DNA of 64,000 bases from Aquisalimonas lutea (GCF_030409225.1 NZ_JAUFPK010000008.1:1-64000), one strand, 5' to 3'. Positions 33,601 through 41,634 are shown, counted from the stretch's first letter. The notes: a model not told the origin generated them from the sequence alone. Numbers and translations: made by a program.

Positions 33601-34021
33601 TTGGCGTTCCTCGATTAGCAAGACTCAGTGCGAGCAGGAACTCGTGATAGGAGTCATGATCACGTAGCCTCTCCTGAGCCTCCTCCGGGAGGCTCTCGAT
33701 GAGCCTCGCGGCGTGGATCAACCCCTGCCTGCAGGTGTGGAGTTCATCCTCGGTGCCGATGGTGTCGACGAACTCAACGACGGCTTCCGCGCTCAGCCGG
33801 TCATTTTTCTCGCGCTCCTCCTGGAGTTGCTCTTCGAGGTCAGTGATTCGGCGCTGCAGGCGTAAAGCCCTGGATACCTCGGGTTGGTCTGGTTGGCGGT
33901 TCCTGCGTCCCCAGGGGAAGCCGTCACGTACCGTGTTCGCTGGAAGGCCGCCGACCTCACGGTCCAGCAAGCCGATGGTCGACATGGCGAGTTGCTGTAG
34001 CAGACGCTGGGAAAAGCTCAT
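33593..34021 (-). CDS. Coiled-coil protein, partner of exonuclease copy 1
   Basis: A 142-residue protein. The N-terminus MSFSQRLLQQLAMSTIGLLDREVGG is shared with the paralogue at 37057; the middle RLQRRITDLEEQLQEEREKN is a clear coiled coil, also shared (EEELQEEREKN there); the C-terminus ends in helices with LPEEAQERLRDHDSYHEFL. No named family is recognised. Because the pair exonuclease plus coiled-coil protein occurs twice in 5 kb in the same order, the two products probably work together, perhaps as a complex. Start: ATG at 34021, where homology begins. Confidence 0.65.
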   Translation of the reverse strand: MSFSQRLLQQLAMSTIGLLDREVGGLPANTVRDGFPWGRRNRQPDQPEVSRALRLQRRITDLEEQLQEEREKNDRLSAEAVVEFVDTIGTEDELHTCRQGLIHAARLIESLPEEAQERLRDHDSYHEFLLALSLANRGTPNA

Positions 34022-34245
34022 GGGAGCGGCTGACCTCCGATGGCGTTCGATCCGGTCTCGGGATAAGGGCGACTCGGCGGTTCGTCCCCCTCGAGTACGG
34101 CGTGGTGATCTCAGCTCGGGGACGTGTTGTATGTCATGCACAACGGGGTGATCCGTCGGCGTCGAGAGGGGTTGACCGACGCCGATGAGCGGATATTCAG
34201 CCCGTGTTCACAGGGCGTCGAGGGAGCGCGCCAGGTGCGTTTTTT

Positions 34246-34486
34246 CTGCGTCATAGAACTAACTCCGTACACGGAAAATCAAGAGATTAAGTGCCAACAC
34301 GGATTTGTACTATGACGTAGAACAAAAAACGTAAGGAATTGTTTTGTAAGTTAAATTCCGGGAGTAAACACCCTGGCTACGAACCAGGCGGTCGGAGGTT
34401 CGAATCCTTCCGGGCGCGCCATACAAGCAGGTTTCAGAGGCACGGATGCCTCGATCTGCGTCATAGATTCGGGGTTGCGTCATAGA
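34246..34486. promoter_or_regulatory. Repeated YTGCGTCATAGA sites around the tRNA fragment
   Basis: Three direct copies of YTGCGTCATAGA (34246-34257, 34456-34467, 34475-34486) and one shorter inverted copy (TACGTCATAG on the minus strand at 34310-34319) bracket the tRNA-Arg fragment. The spacing and position fit arm-type binding sites for a tyrosine recombinase at an attachment site. The gap 34022-34502 contains no gene besides these and the tRNA fragment. Confidence 0.6.
34371..34421 (+). other. 3' fragment of tRNA-Arg(ACG), attachment-site junction
   Basis: The 3' two-thirds of a tRNA is present: anticodon arm CCTGG-CTACGAA-CCAGG (anticodon ACG, Arg), variable loop CGGTC, T arm GGAGG-TTCGAAT-CCTTC, acceptor strand CGGGCGC, then G and CCA. 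The 5' half (acceptor strand and D arm) is absent; upstream sequence does not pair with the acceptor. Break points at the anticodon stem are typical of integrase crossover, so this is read as an attachment core rather than a working tRNA. Confidence 0.85.
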
Positions 34487-34502
34487 TCGCGTCTCCGAGC
34501 CG

Positions 34503-35520
34503 TTAGTCCTTTACGGGAATGAATGCCGGCCCCCTACGATAAGCGCGCTGGGTGGTTACCGGATCGGCGTGCCCTAATAGCTGCTGGGCACGCTCCAGGC
34601 TTTCTGCGTCGGACGCAGCCTTGCCCCGCAGGTCGTGGTCCGTGAAGCGCTCACTCACCTGCGTTTCCGTGAGTACGCGGTCCATGAACCGCCGCCACAT
34701 ACTGTTCCAGCCTTCCGCACGCCCGTCCGCCCGGAGGTAGCAATCACCGCGGCGGTTGCAGAACACATACGGCCCAATGTCCACGGGTCTTGCTGCAAGT
34801 GCGGTCTCGAAGCAGTGTTCGAGTGCTTTCGTGCGCTCGAAAATCATTGGCTTGTTCGTCTTGCTGGTGACGACGTGGAGGCCATCATCGCGCATGTCGG
34901 TGACCTTCAGGCTGAGGAGATCCTTGCGGCGCAAGCCCGTCATGAGCTTAAGAGCGATGTACGCTTGAATCATCCGGATGCTGCCCCGCTTGCGCCTTGG
35001 CGTGACTTTGGCGAGTTCGTCGATCTCCCAGTCCTCGACGTAGCGGGTGCGCGGACCGTTGCCTTTGATCATCACCTCGCCTTTGAACGGATGGCGCGAC
35101 AGAACGCCCCATTCAACTGCTTTCGTGTAGATATGGACAGCGTCTCGATTTCCCGCTTGGCCGCCGTCCGTTTGCCGCGCCGATCGGCGTACGCGTAAAT
35201 GTGCCAGGGTTCGATTGCGTCAATCGGCATAGCGCCGAAGACATGCCCGAGCTTGTTTCGCCGTGTGCTGAGCCTGTGGCCGGGAATCACTTCCCGTTCA
35301 TAGGGCTCGATGAGCTGCCCGATGGTCGTGATGGTCTCCCGCGTCTCCATGCGCGCTGCCCAGGCCTGGTAGGCCTCGGTCAGGGTGTGTCCAAGCAGAA
35401 ATTTCTTCTTGCCGCCCCAGTGCGCCTCCTGGCCCGGGGGCACTCGGTATAGTAGGCATTGCGCTCGTGAACCCAGCGCGGAGGTAACCCTTTGTTCTTG
35501 CTTAGACGTGGTTTCGGCAT
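34503..35520 (-). pseudogene. Decayed tyrosine integrase next to the tRNA fragment
   Basis: Three overlapping frames join into one integrase of about 340 residues: an N-terminal arm domain (PPRWVHERNAYYT then WGGKKKFLLGHTLTEAYQAW), a core-binding domain, and a catalytic domain with TGLRRKDLLSL, FTDHDLRGKAA and LLGHADPVTTQRAY. Frame changes occur near 35448 (TAC lost its T in YYYRVPPG) and near 35135 (CCC read as CC, where LSHIYTKAVEWG is expected). Both are explained by single-base deletions. All catalytic residues survive, so decay is recent, or these are sequencing errors. The DUF4224 gene directly precedes it. Confidence 0.85.
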
Positions 35521-35521
35521 T

Positions 35522-35746
35522 TTACAGGCTACTCCAATCCGGCTCGTGGGTTCTTGGCTTGTTTCGGGTTCCCTGTTTCGGGGCAAACGTGGCTTCGACG
35601 TGCGAACGCGTCACCGCAGGACTGCCGTCGATGCGTACACGGTGCTCAATCTTCATCGCACGCAAGCAGCGCAGTTGCGCGGGCTTGCGTTGCTTGCCCG
35701 TCATTTCGACGATTTCTTCGTGGGTAAGGAAAAGGGACTGCGTCAT
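35522..35746 (-). CDS. DUF4224 small protein, excisionase-like
   Basis: A 74-residue protein beginning MTQSLFLTHEEIVEMTGKQR and continuing QLRCLRAMKIEHRVRIDGSP, the DUF4224 pattern (a short HTH-like protein commonly encoded next to phage and island integrases). The start is the ATG at 35746 behind GGAGGG; the longer frame upstream is not supported. It ends one base before the integrase start at 35520, an arrangement that supports co-expression and an excisionase or DNA-bending role. Confidence 0.8.
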   Translation of the reverse strand: MTQSLFLTHEEIVEMTGKQRKPAQLRCLRAMKIEHRVRIDGSPAVTRSHVEATFAPKQGTRNKPRTHEPDWSSL

Positions 35747-36545
35747 GCGGTCGCCCTCCGTGATGACGTTTTTGCCTTGGCTTTTCTGACCGCGCGGGAG
35801 GTATGCGGATGCATCAACAGCTGCGATGAGAGTGCCCGCGAAGGGACGAGCAGGCGTTGCGGCGTGTTCGCTCTTGGTGTTGGGCAGTGCCCGCGCATTA
35901 GCGCGCACATCGTCGTCGAGGTGAGGGAGGGCGACGGACGCGGCACGGATACCGTGTGGACCCAGCGCACGCCGGACCGATCCTGAGATGGCTCGGACGT
36001 CGGTGCTGGCCGGTAGCACGAGGTTGCGTTCTGGGGGAGCGCCGGACTTGACATGAGCGATATTATATGATTCTCGCGCTTTCTGTCAAGGCATAATTGA
36101 TCGCCCGGGCTTGTCGAGTCAGGAAAAAATATTGGAAGTCAATGGCTTAGGAGATTTCCGGTCTCATTCGCCCGTTCGCCACAGCCTGAACCGATTTTGT
36201 TGTCGGGCGCGGTGGCTATCCCGTATCGGTCCCACCTCCGTGATATACGCTGCACCGATATACTGAGCATCCGAGGTGATGACGAGTCCAATCCAAAGAG
36301 GACCGCCTGCCGACCCTCGGCGACAGCTTGTGTGGCCCAGGCCTCGACATTCGTTCCGTTCGTGGTTCAGATGGGCGCATCAGCACGGAATCATGCGACG
36401 CCAACGTTCAACTGAGGCGGGTCTATCGCCCGAGGCATCGACCATGTACTGGGCTATCGAAGCGCATGTATCTGCGGTTCAGCGCCTTTGCGCTATTACC
36501 GTTCGAGAGTTCGCTTGTGTCTAACCTTGTGTTTACCCCGGGCCC
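35747..36545. other. Gap without a supported gene
   Basis: The 799 bases between the DUF4224 gene and exonuclease copy 2 contain an AT-rich patch near 36050-36145 and only frames that look like chance. A terminator-like hairpin pointing along the plus strand lies at the end (36535-36561), so an unannotated plus-strand transcript is possible. Confidence 0.4.
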
Positions 36546-36561
36546 TCACCCGGGGTTTTTC
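36535..36561 (+). terminator. Rho-independent terminator-like hairpin, plus strand
   Basis: Stem ACCCCGGG / CCCGGGGT with loop CCCTCA, followed by TTTTT. On the minus strand it overlaps the stop codon of exonuclease copy 2 but lacks a T-tract there. It therefore points along the plus strand, where no gene is visible upstream. Confidence 0.7.
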
Positions 36562-37091
36562 TTGCGCAAGAGATACGCTGTGAGAATCGCTCTCACGTCA
36601 TCTTTTGCCCGAAGAGTCAGGTCGTCCTGGAAAATCCACTCACGCAGGTTCTCCATTGCCTGTATGGGTGCCCCGGGGACATCCGAGAAAGGCCAATAGG
36701 CAGGCCAACGGGGCGGGCAGTCGCCTCTAGCGATCCATGCCCCCGAGACCATCCAGAGCATCTCGAACCAGTGCGGATCGAAGGTTATCGCGTCGCAGTA
36801 CATGGGCGCCCCTTGGATACCGGCCAAGAGCCGGCTGATGATCACGCCCGCGTCCTCGCCGTGCTGCTCCAGGTAGTCGATGGACAGCCCGTGGAGCTCT
36901 TCGGCCCGCGGATCCCAGGAGTCCATATCGGACTCAGGGTGCGGGCGCACGAGCGCCCCATCGATGGTTCCATCGCGCAGGCTCCAAGCGATCTCCACGG
37001 GGAAGCTCCCGGGCTTGAGGCCCGAGGCTTCGATGTCGAGAAAACACGGGAGGGCCTCAGTCGTCCTTGTTGTCGCTCCGCGCGAGCGCAA
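36546..37091 (-). CDS. DEDD-type exonuclease-like protein, copy 2, lacking the catalytic His
   Basis: A 181-residue paralogue of the protein at 33073. Exo I is CFLDIEASGL (DxE), the central region has ELHGLSIDYLEQHGED and MYCDAITFDPHW, and the last motif is TLRAKDDVRAIL. Where copy 1 has HRAGDD, this one has LRAKDD, so the DEDDh His is replaced by Leu and activity is doubtful. The only upstream initiation codon in frame is a TTG at 37091, inside the coiled-coil gene, so the start is uncertain. The hairpin at 36535 overlaps its 3' end. Confidence 0.7.
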   Translation of the reverse strand: MRSRGATTRTTEALPCFLDIEASGLKPGSFPVEIAWSLRDGTIDGALVRPHPESDMDSWDPRAEELHGLSIDYLEQHGEDAGVIISRLLAGIQGAPMYCDAITFDPHWFEMLWMVSGAWIARGDCPPRWPAYWPFSDVPGAPIQAMENLREWIFQDDLTLRAKDDVRAILTAYLLRKKNPG

Positions 37092-37488
37092 GTTCGACCC
37101 TGAGGAAGCGATAGTCTCTGTAGGCCTCGAGTCGCTCGTGGACCTCCAGCGGCAGGCTGTCCATAAGCCGCGCCATCTGGTTGATCAGCCGCTGGTTGTC
37201 ATCGGCCTGGGTGGTCGTGTGCATGTGGTCGGCGAACTCAAGGGTCGCCTGCTCGCTCAAGGCCTCATTTTTCTCGCGCTCTTCTTGGAGTTCCTCCTCG
37301 AGCAGCGCCACTCGGCGCTTGAGGCGCATGGCCTGGGAGCTGTCCACGAGCGGCGCGCTCGATCGCGGGATCAGCCCCCAGGCCGGACCTGAGGTGGGCT
37401 CGTTGCTCGGCGCAGTGCCGACCTCCCGATCCAGGAGACCAGCGGTGGCGAACCCGAGCTCGCGTACGATGCGTTCTGCGAAGTCCAG
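37057..37488 (-). CDS. Coiled-coil protein, partner of exonuclease copy 2, probable CTG start
   Basis: A paralogue of the 33593-34021 protein. The first ATG is at 37347, but the frame continues upstream with LDFAERIVRELGFATAGLLD and REVGTAPSNEP, which aligns to the N-terminus of the other copy (SFSQRLLQQL ... GLLDREVGG). The alignment ends at a CTG at 37488 that has AGGAGG six bases upstream, and the frame closes with TAG just before that. A CTG start giving 143 residues is therefore the best model. The coiled coil is VALLEEELQEEREKNEALSE. Confidence 0.6.
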   Translation of the reverse strand: MDFAERIVRELGFATAGLLDREVGTAPSNEPTSGPAWGLIPRSSAPLVDSSQAMRLKRRVALLEEELQEEREKNEALSEQATLEFADHMHTTTQADDNQRLINQMARLMDSLPLEVHERLEAYRDYRFLRVELALARSDNKDD

Positions 37489-37511
37489 AGGCGCCTCCTA
37501 AGTGGCTTGCG

Positions 37512-37595
37512 TTACTGCGTGAGGGCGATGACCCAATGGCTGCCCATGTAGAGGAACATGAGGGTCACCACGATACGATCGAGCGCTTTGATCAT
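37512..37595 (-). CDS. Possible 27-residue membrane peptide upstream of the coiled-coil gene
   Basis: The minus strand encodes MIKALDRIVVTLMFLYMGSH followed by WVIALTQ, a single hydrophobic helix. GAGGTG precedes the ATG at 37595 and the stop lies 23 bases before the coiled-coil gene start. Size, hydrophobicity and operon position resemble small toxins or membrane anchors, but nothing more can be shown. I found no counterpart upstream of copy 1. Confidence 0.35.
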   Translation of the reverse strand: MIKALDRIVVTLMFLYMGSHWVIALTQ

Positions 37596-38103
37596 AAGCA
37601 CCTCACTGGGTTGCGACGGCGTAGGTCCTCGCGGAGCTCGACAGCAGGAGACAACCAAAGGCTGTCAGCGCTTGCGCCGAGCGTCCGCTCAGGATTGCGA
37701 CAACAATCTCCATTGCGTCCTCGTAGGGATGGCTTGTGGCTTACTGAGGGGCCGCGTGTGCGGCAAAAGGGATAGCGCAGGACCCTTGGGTCCTACTAAG
37801 GCGAAGGTCGGGCTTGCGATGCGAATGAGCAAGACAACCTTTTATTGTTACATAAATTATATAGAGGATGAACACTCTTGTCAACTTAGGCAGATGCGCG
37901 TACGCGCGCGCGAGGAGGACAACACAAGGGTACTTAGGCTACACGGGAGACTCGCGCTGGTCTCGCGCGCGGAGAAAATTAAAAAATTCTCACTACTTAG
38001 CGCCTCCTGCCTGTCCGCTGAGATCCGTAGGCTGGCTTCTGACTTCGGATACTATAAGACTTTTGATGTCCGGCAAATTCTGGTTTGAGCGAGTCGCGCA
38101 GCC
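37596..38103. other. Gap without a supported gene
   Basis: This 508-base stretch includes AT-rich DNA at 37830-38070. The plus-strand frames here have irregular composition and no ribosome-binding site or family match. I see no RNA gene. Confidence 0.45.
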
Positions 38104-38991
38104 TTAAGTCCAGGTCTTGATGAAGTCGATGCTCGCCCTGTTCACGACGTCTGGATCAGAGGCACTGAGGAAGTGTTGGCCGTTGTCGACGACGCGAAGC
38201 TGGGCGTCGGCCGCGTTGGTGAACATCGTGATCTCCTCTTCGGCGTTAGGCACTGAGTAGACTTGATCATGCGTGCCTTGCATCCAGAGCACCGGACATT
38301 TCACCGCGTCGAGCCGGCCGCGGAGGCCGTCGCGGTCCCGGAGATTGATGGCGCACATGCGTAGCCGCTTGCGGCCGTCGTCCCCTTGGTAGTTCGCCTT
38401 ATGCAGCGCACGCCAGCGCTCGCGCTCCTGCGCGGAAACCTGGTCACCAATGCCGACGCTCAAGATGAAGTCCGTGAACTCATCGTCGACGGTCCAGTCA
38501 TCGCCGACGGGCTGCGAAAGTGAATCAATCAGCGGCGTGCACACCTCGCTCCCGTCCCAGCAGCCAAGATCGCGACTGCGCTGGCTCTCGTAGTCCATGG
38601 AAGTGCCGAGGGGGAGGATGCCCCGAATCCGCTCGGGCTCGAGCATCGCCATGCGCGCAGCCACCCATCCTCCCTGCGAGGTCCCCAGCACGAACGCCTC
38701 GGAAATGCCCAGCGCCTCGAGCACCTGCAGGTTGGCAAGGGCGGTGTCCCAGTACGTAAACTGTTCGTACGATGTCCGCGTCTGGCCATGACCGAATAGC
38801 TCGATCGCGAGGAGGTTCGCGGTGGTACTCAGCGTCTCATCGGTGAATTGCGGCTGATAGAGTTCCGACGACGTACTGAAGGAGTTCACCAGAACGAGCG
38901 TCGGGAGTGACGCGTCAAAGGCTCTCCCGAAGCGGTACCCGATACGGGAGTTGCGCAGGTGCGGGACCGTGATCGTTTGCACTTCGCTCAT
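38104..38991 (-). CDS. Alpha/beta-fold hydrolase
   Basis: A 295-residue hydrolase. The nucleophile elbow is VLGTSQGGWVAA (GxSxG with Ser), the oxyanion region LVLVNSFSTSSELYQPQF, the acid lies in MQGTHDQVYSVPNAEEE, and the catalytic His in VVDNGQHFLSASDP. It resembles 3-oxoadipate enol-lactonase-like esterases. The start is the ATG at 38991 behind AGGAGAA; homology begins at that point and the longer frame has none. It is divergent from the three-gene operon at 39162. The substrate is unknown. Confidence 0.88.
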   Translation of the reverse strand: MSEVQTITVPHLRNSRIGYRFGRAFDASLPTLVLVNSFSTSSELYQPQFTDETLSTTANLLAIELFGHGQTRTSYEQFTYWDTALANLQVLEALGISEAFVLGTSQGGWVAARMAMLEPERIRGILPLGTSMDYESQRSRDLGCWDGSEVCTPLIDSLSQPVGDDWTVDDEFTDFILSVGIGDQVSAQERERWRALHKANYQGDDGRKRLRMCAINLRDRDGLRGRLDAVKCPVLWMQGTHDQVYSVPNAEEEITMFTNAADAQLRVVDNGQHFLSASDPDVVNRASIDFIKTWT

Positions 38992-39161
38992 CAGACTTCT
39001 CCTGCAGGCGCTCGACCGGGTGCGGCAAGGGGTGCACGCATGGCTTGATCCCGTGCATTCAGTGTAGCCCCCGAGATGGCAACGTGAGATGGGAGGCCGA
39101 GGACCGTGTTCCGGTATGCAACGCCGCACGGTCTCGCGGGTGCGGTCGTGGGAGTTGAGGG

Positions 39162-40163
39162 GTGAGTTTGTTCAAGATCGGTGAAAAGGACCGCGAAGGC
39201 CGCCAGAAGCGCATCGAGCACACCGGAGAGTACCTGCGTGCGAGCCGCACCGGAGGCGTCTCTTTGCGCGCTCACACCCGCGTCTCCGGGGTCAACGTCA
39301 CCGGTAACACGAGCCATGGTGTGCGCGTGTCCACGCGGCTCGCGAAGAACACCCAGGTCGCCTTCCAGAACGGCCGCTTCATCCTCCGTGGACGCTACGG
39401 TTCCGACGCGGCCAAGGTGAATCTCTCCAAAAGCGGGGTCTCGGTGTCCACCAAGACGCCGGTGGGCGCGTTCAACTGGATCAAGCCCGGTCGGTCCTCG
39501 TTCAAGATGGCCGGCGTCCAGGTGCGCGGCCACAAGGCGGCCTATCTGCAGGTGATCTATCTGCTGATCGCGGCAGTCGTTGCTGTGGTCGGCCTCATCG
39601 TCCAAGTGCTGGGCTTCGTCGTCGGCTTGCTGGTCCGGGGCGTACAGGCCCTGGTTGCCCGTCGGGAGCAGGCCCGACGCGAGCAAGAGCGCCTCGACCT
39701 CACGGTGGCCGACGTCGCCGATGAAGGGAAAAGAATTCTGGAGGCAAACGACGTGGCCTTGGAAAAGGAGCCCCACCGGGATCTCTTCGCGGCGCTGGTG
39801 TTCACGGTGACTTGCCTGGGGCGTGGTCGGACGTGGTTCGATCCGGCAGCCGTCGGGATGGAGGCGCCAGACCACGCCGCCGATCATGTCCTCCTGCACG
39901 ATGTGCGCACGGCAGGGGAGCAGATCCGGCAGTGGCTGGATGCCTCATCCGACGCCCAGAGACCAGAGCCAACCCTGGGCGTGCTGCACCATCTGGCCGC
40001 GGCCTTTGGGCGAAAGGTCGATCCATCGACCCGGGCGGAGGCGCTGCTCTCCCTGGATGACGCCTGCCTGGCCGCCGGCCCCCGGACCGTGCTCCAGGAA
40101 GCGATGATCGACCTCCTCGCGGAGACGCTGGACGTCGACCTGGTGCTGGAGGGGGAAGGGTGA
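39162..40163 (+). CDS. Membrane protein of unknown function, first gene of a three-gene operon
   Basis: A 333-residue protein in three parts. Residues 1-115 are beta-rich with repeated glycine turns (GVSLRAHTRVSGVNVTGNTS, VNLSKSGVSVSTKTPVG) and vaguely recall DUF4236. Residues 125-160 form a hydrophobic hairpin (LQVIYLLIAAVVAVVGLIVQ, VLGFVVGLLVRGV). Residues 165-333 are a charged helical region with no known domain. The start is a GTG at 39162 behind GTTGAGGG. It overlaps the next gene by four bases. No signal peptide is seen, so both soluble parts probably face the cytoplasm. Confidence 0.7.
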   Translation: MSLFKIGEKDREGRQKRIEHTGEYLRASRTGGVSLRAHTRVSGVNVTGNTSHGVRVSTRLAKNTQVAFQNGRFILRGRYGSDAAKVNLSKSGVSVSTKTPVGAFNWIKPGRSSFKMAGVQVRGHKAAYLQVIYLLIAAVVAVVGLIVQVLGFVVGLLVRGVQALVARREQARREQERLDLTVADVADEGKRILEANDVALEKEPHRDLFAALVFTVTCLGRGRTWFDPAAVGMEAPDHAADHVLLHDVRTAGEQIRQWLDASSDAQRPEPTLGVLHHLAAAFGRKVDPSTRAEALLSLDDACLAAGPRTVLQEAMIDLLAETLDVDLVLEGEG

Positions 40164-40897
40164 GCGGAGAGGAAGCGAACGGCTTTCAGGGTGTTGTGGC
40201 CATCCACGAGCACCTTGTCCGCACCCCGGATGCGGACGCAATGAGCGATGCACTCCACCCGGGGTGGCTGGATCCGCCCGAGCGGTGGACGCCGACCTTC
40301 GAGCCCATCGCCCTGTATCAAGCCGTCGACTCGGCAGAGCTCGGGCTGGCCGGCACCGAGAGCTTCCACGACATCGCGGATGATGCGCTCGACCGAGCCG
40401 TGTTGCGGGTTGTCGATGGGGAGGGGCCTGTCCACTTCCGGGCCCTGGCCGATCGCCTGCTCACCGCAGCGGACGTCGGCCGGCTGGGCTCGCGCATCCG
40501 CGCCCGAATCGAGTCCCACCTGGAGGGTCTGGAGGAGGGCGGGAGACTCGAGCGGCGGGACGACTTCATTGGTCGATGGCAGCAGTTCCTGGTGCCTCCC
40601 TTTCGGGACTGGGGAGAGGCCCCGGAGAAGACGCGTCAGCTCGACCACGTCCACGATAGTGAGCTCATGCTGTGCCTGTTCCGTGCGGTGCTGGAAGAGG
40701 AGGGCATCGATGCCGACACAGCCATGAACAACGGACTGTACCGGATCGGATTCACCAGGCTGACGGACAATGCACGCGAGCGACTCGAGGCCCCGCTGCA
40801 AAGGCTCATCGACGAGGCAATGCTCACGAAGAGAGGAGAGAGCATCACGCTCGGGCCTGAAGCCTTCGTGCGGCGTTCGGGGCCGCGTCCCGCATGA
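40160..40897 (+). CDS. Free-standing DUF3320-like protein
   Basis: A 245-residue protein. Residues 70-130 (LRVVDGEGPVHFRALADRLL, VGRLGSRIRARIESHLEGL) match the pattern of DUF3320, a domain normally found at the C-terminus of very large DUF4011-type helicases. Here it stands alone with extra N- and C-terminal regions. The start and stop overlap the neighbouring genes by four bases each. DUF3320 is of unknown function, but its usual partners act on nucleic acids. Confidence 0.65.
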   Translation: MSGEEANGFQGVVAIHEHLVRTPDADAMSDALHPGWLDPPERWTPTFEPIALYQAVDSAELGLAGTESFHDIADDALDRAVLRVVDGEGPVHFRALADRLLTAADVGRLGSRIRARIESHLEGLEEGGRLERRDDFIGRWQQFLVPPFRDWGEAPEKTRQLDHVHDSELMLCLFRAVLEEEGIDADTAMNNGLYRIGFTRLTDNARERLEAPLQRLIDEAMLTKRGESITLGPEAFVRRSGPRPA

Positions 40898-41634
40898 CCG
40901 TCCGCATCGTGGGAATCGACTGTGCAACCGACGCCCGGCGCGTCGGGTACGCCTTCGCCATGCACCGTAACGGCCATACCATCGTTGAGAAGGTCGCTGC
41001 AGGTTCGGCTGTCGCCGCTCCGGTCGACGCCATTGCGGCCTGGCTCAGTCGGGACAACAGCCCCGCATTGCTGGCCCTCGACGCACCACTCGGCTGGCCG
41101 GCGACCTTGGGCACGGCGCTGCCAACGCATCAGGCAGGACAGCCCCTGCCCGGCACCGCGAACGACCTCTTCCGTCGGCACACCGACCGCTTCATCCGCG
41201 AGAACATTGGCAAACAGTCCCTCGACGTTGGCGCAGACCGAATCGCCCGCACCGCCCACGCGGCGCTGCAGATGCTGCAAGGACTCCGCGAGCGGCTTGG
41301 TGAGGCCATTCCCCTGGCATGGCAGCCAACCATCTCCGGCGTGCAGGCGATTGAGGTGTATCCGGCCGCCACGCTCGCTGCGCATGGGATTCGCCCGACA
41401 GGCTATAAGGCAGTGGCAGGAGGCCAAGCGCGAGAGCGTGTGCTTTCAGCGGTCCGGGAACGCCTGAGTGTGGACGCGGCCATCCCCGACATCGGCTACT
41501 CCTCGGATGGCATCGACGCGGTACTCTGTACGCTCGCCGCACGGGATTTCTTGGCCGAGGTGGCTCTGCCACCGGAACCCAGTGCACCGGTGGAGACCGA
41601 GGGGTGGATATGGGTACGTGTTCCGAAATATTGA
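40894..41634 (+). CDS. DUF429 family protein, predicted RNase H-like fold
   Basis: A 246-residue protein of the DUF429 family. The first strand is VRIVGIDCATDARRVGYAF (Asp), the second acidic residue is in LLALDAPLGWP, then FRRHTDRFIRENIGKQ, AIEVYPAATLAAHG (Glu) and SSDGIDAVLCTLAARDFL (Asp). These positions match the acidic set of an RNase H-like active site, so it may be a nuclease. It is the last gene of the coupled operon. The exact substrate is unknown. Confidence 0.8.
   Translation: MTVRIVGIDCATDARRVGYAFAMHRNGHTIVEKVAAGSAVAAPVDAIAAWLSRDNSPALLALDAPLGWPATLGTALPTHQAGQPLPGTANDLFRRHTDRFIRENIGKQSLDVGADRIARTAHAALQMLQGLRERLGEAIPLAWQPTISGVQAIEVYPAATLAAHGIRPTGYKAVAGGQARERVLSAVRERLSVDAAIPDIGYSSDGIDAVLCTLAARDFLAEVALPPEPSAPVETEGWIWVRVPKY

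Noticed and set aside
34371-34421. Complete tRNA-Arg gene
   Set aside because: The 5' acceptor strand and D arm are missing, so it is only a fragment.
37558-38088. Plus-strand ORF of 176 codons
   Set aside because: Composition changes halfway from GC-rich to AT-rich, no ribosome-binding site, no family.
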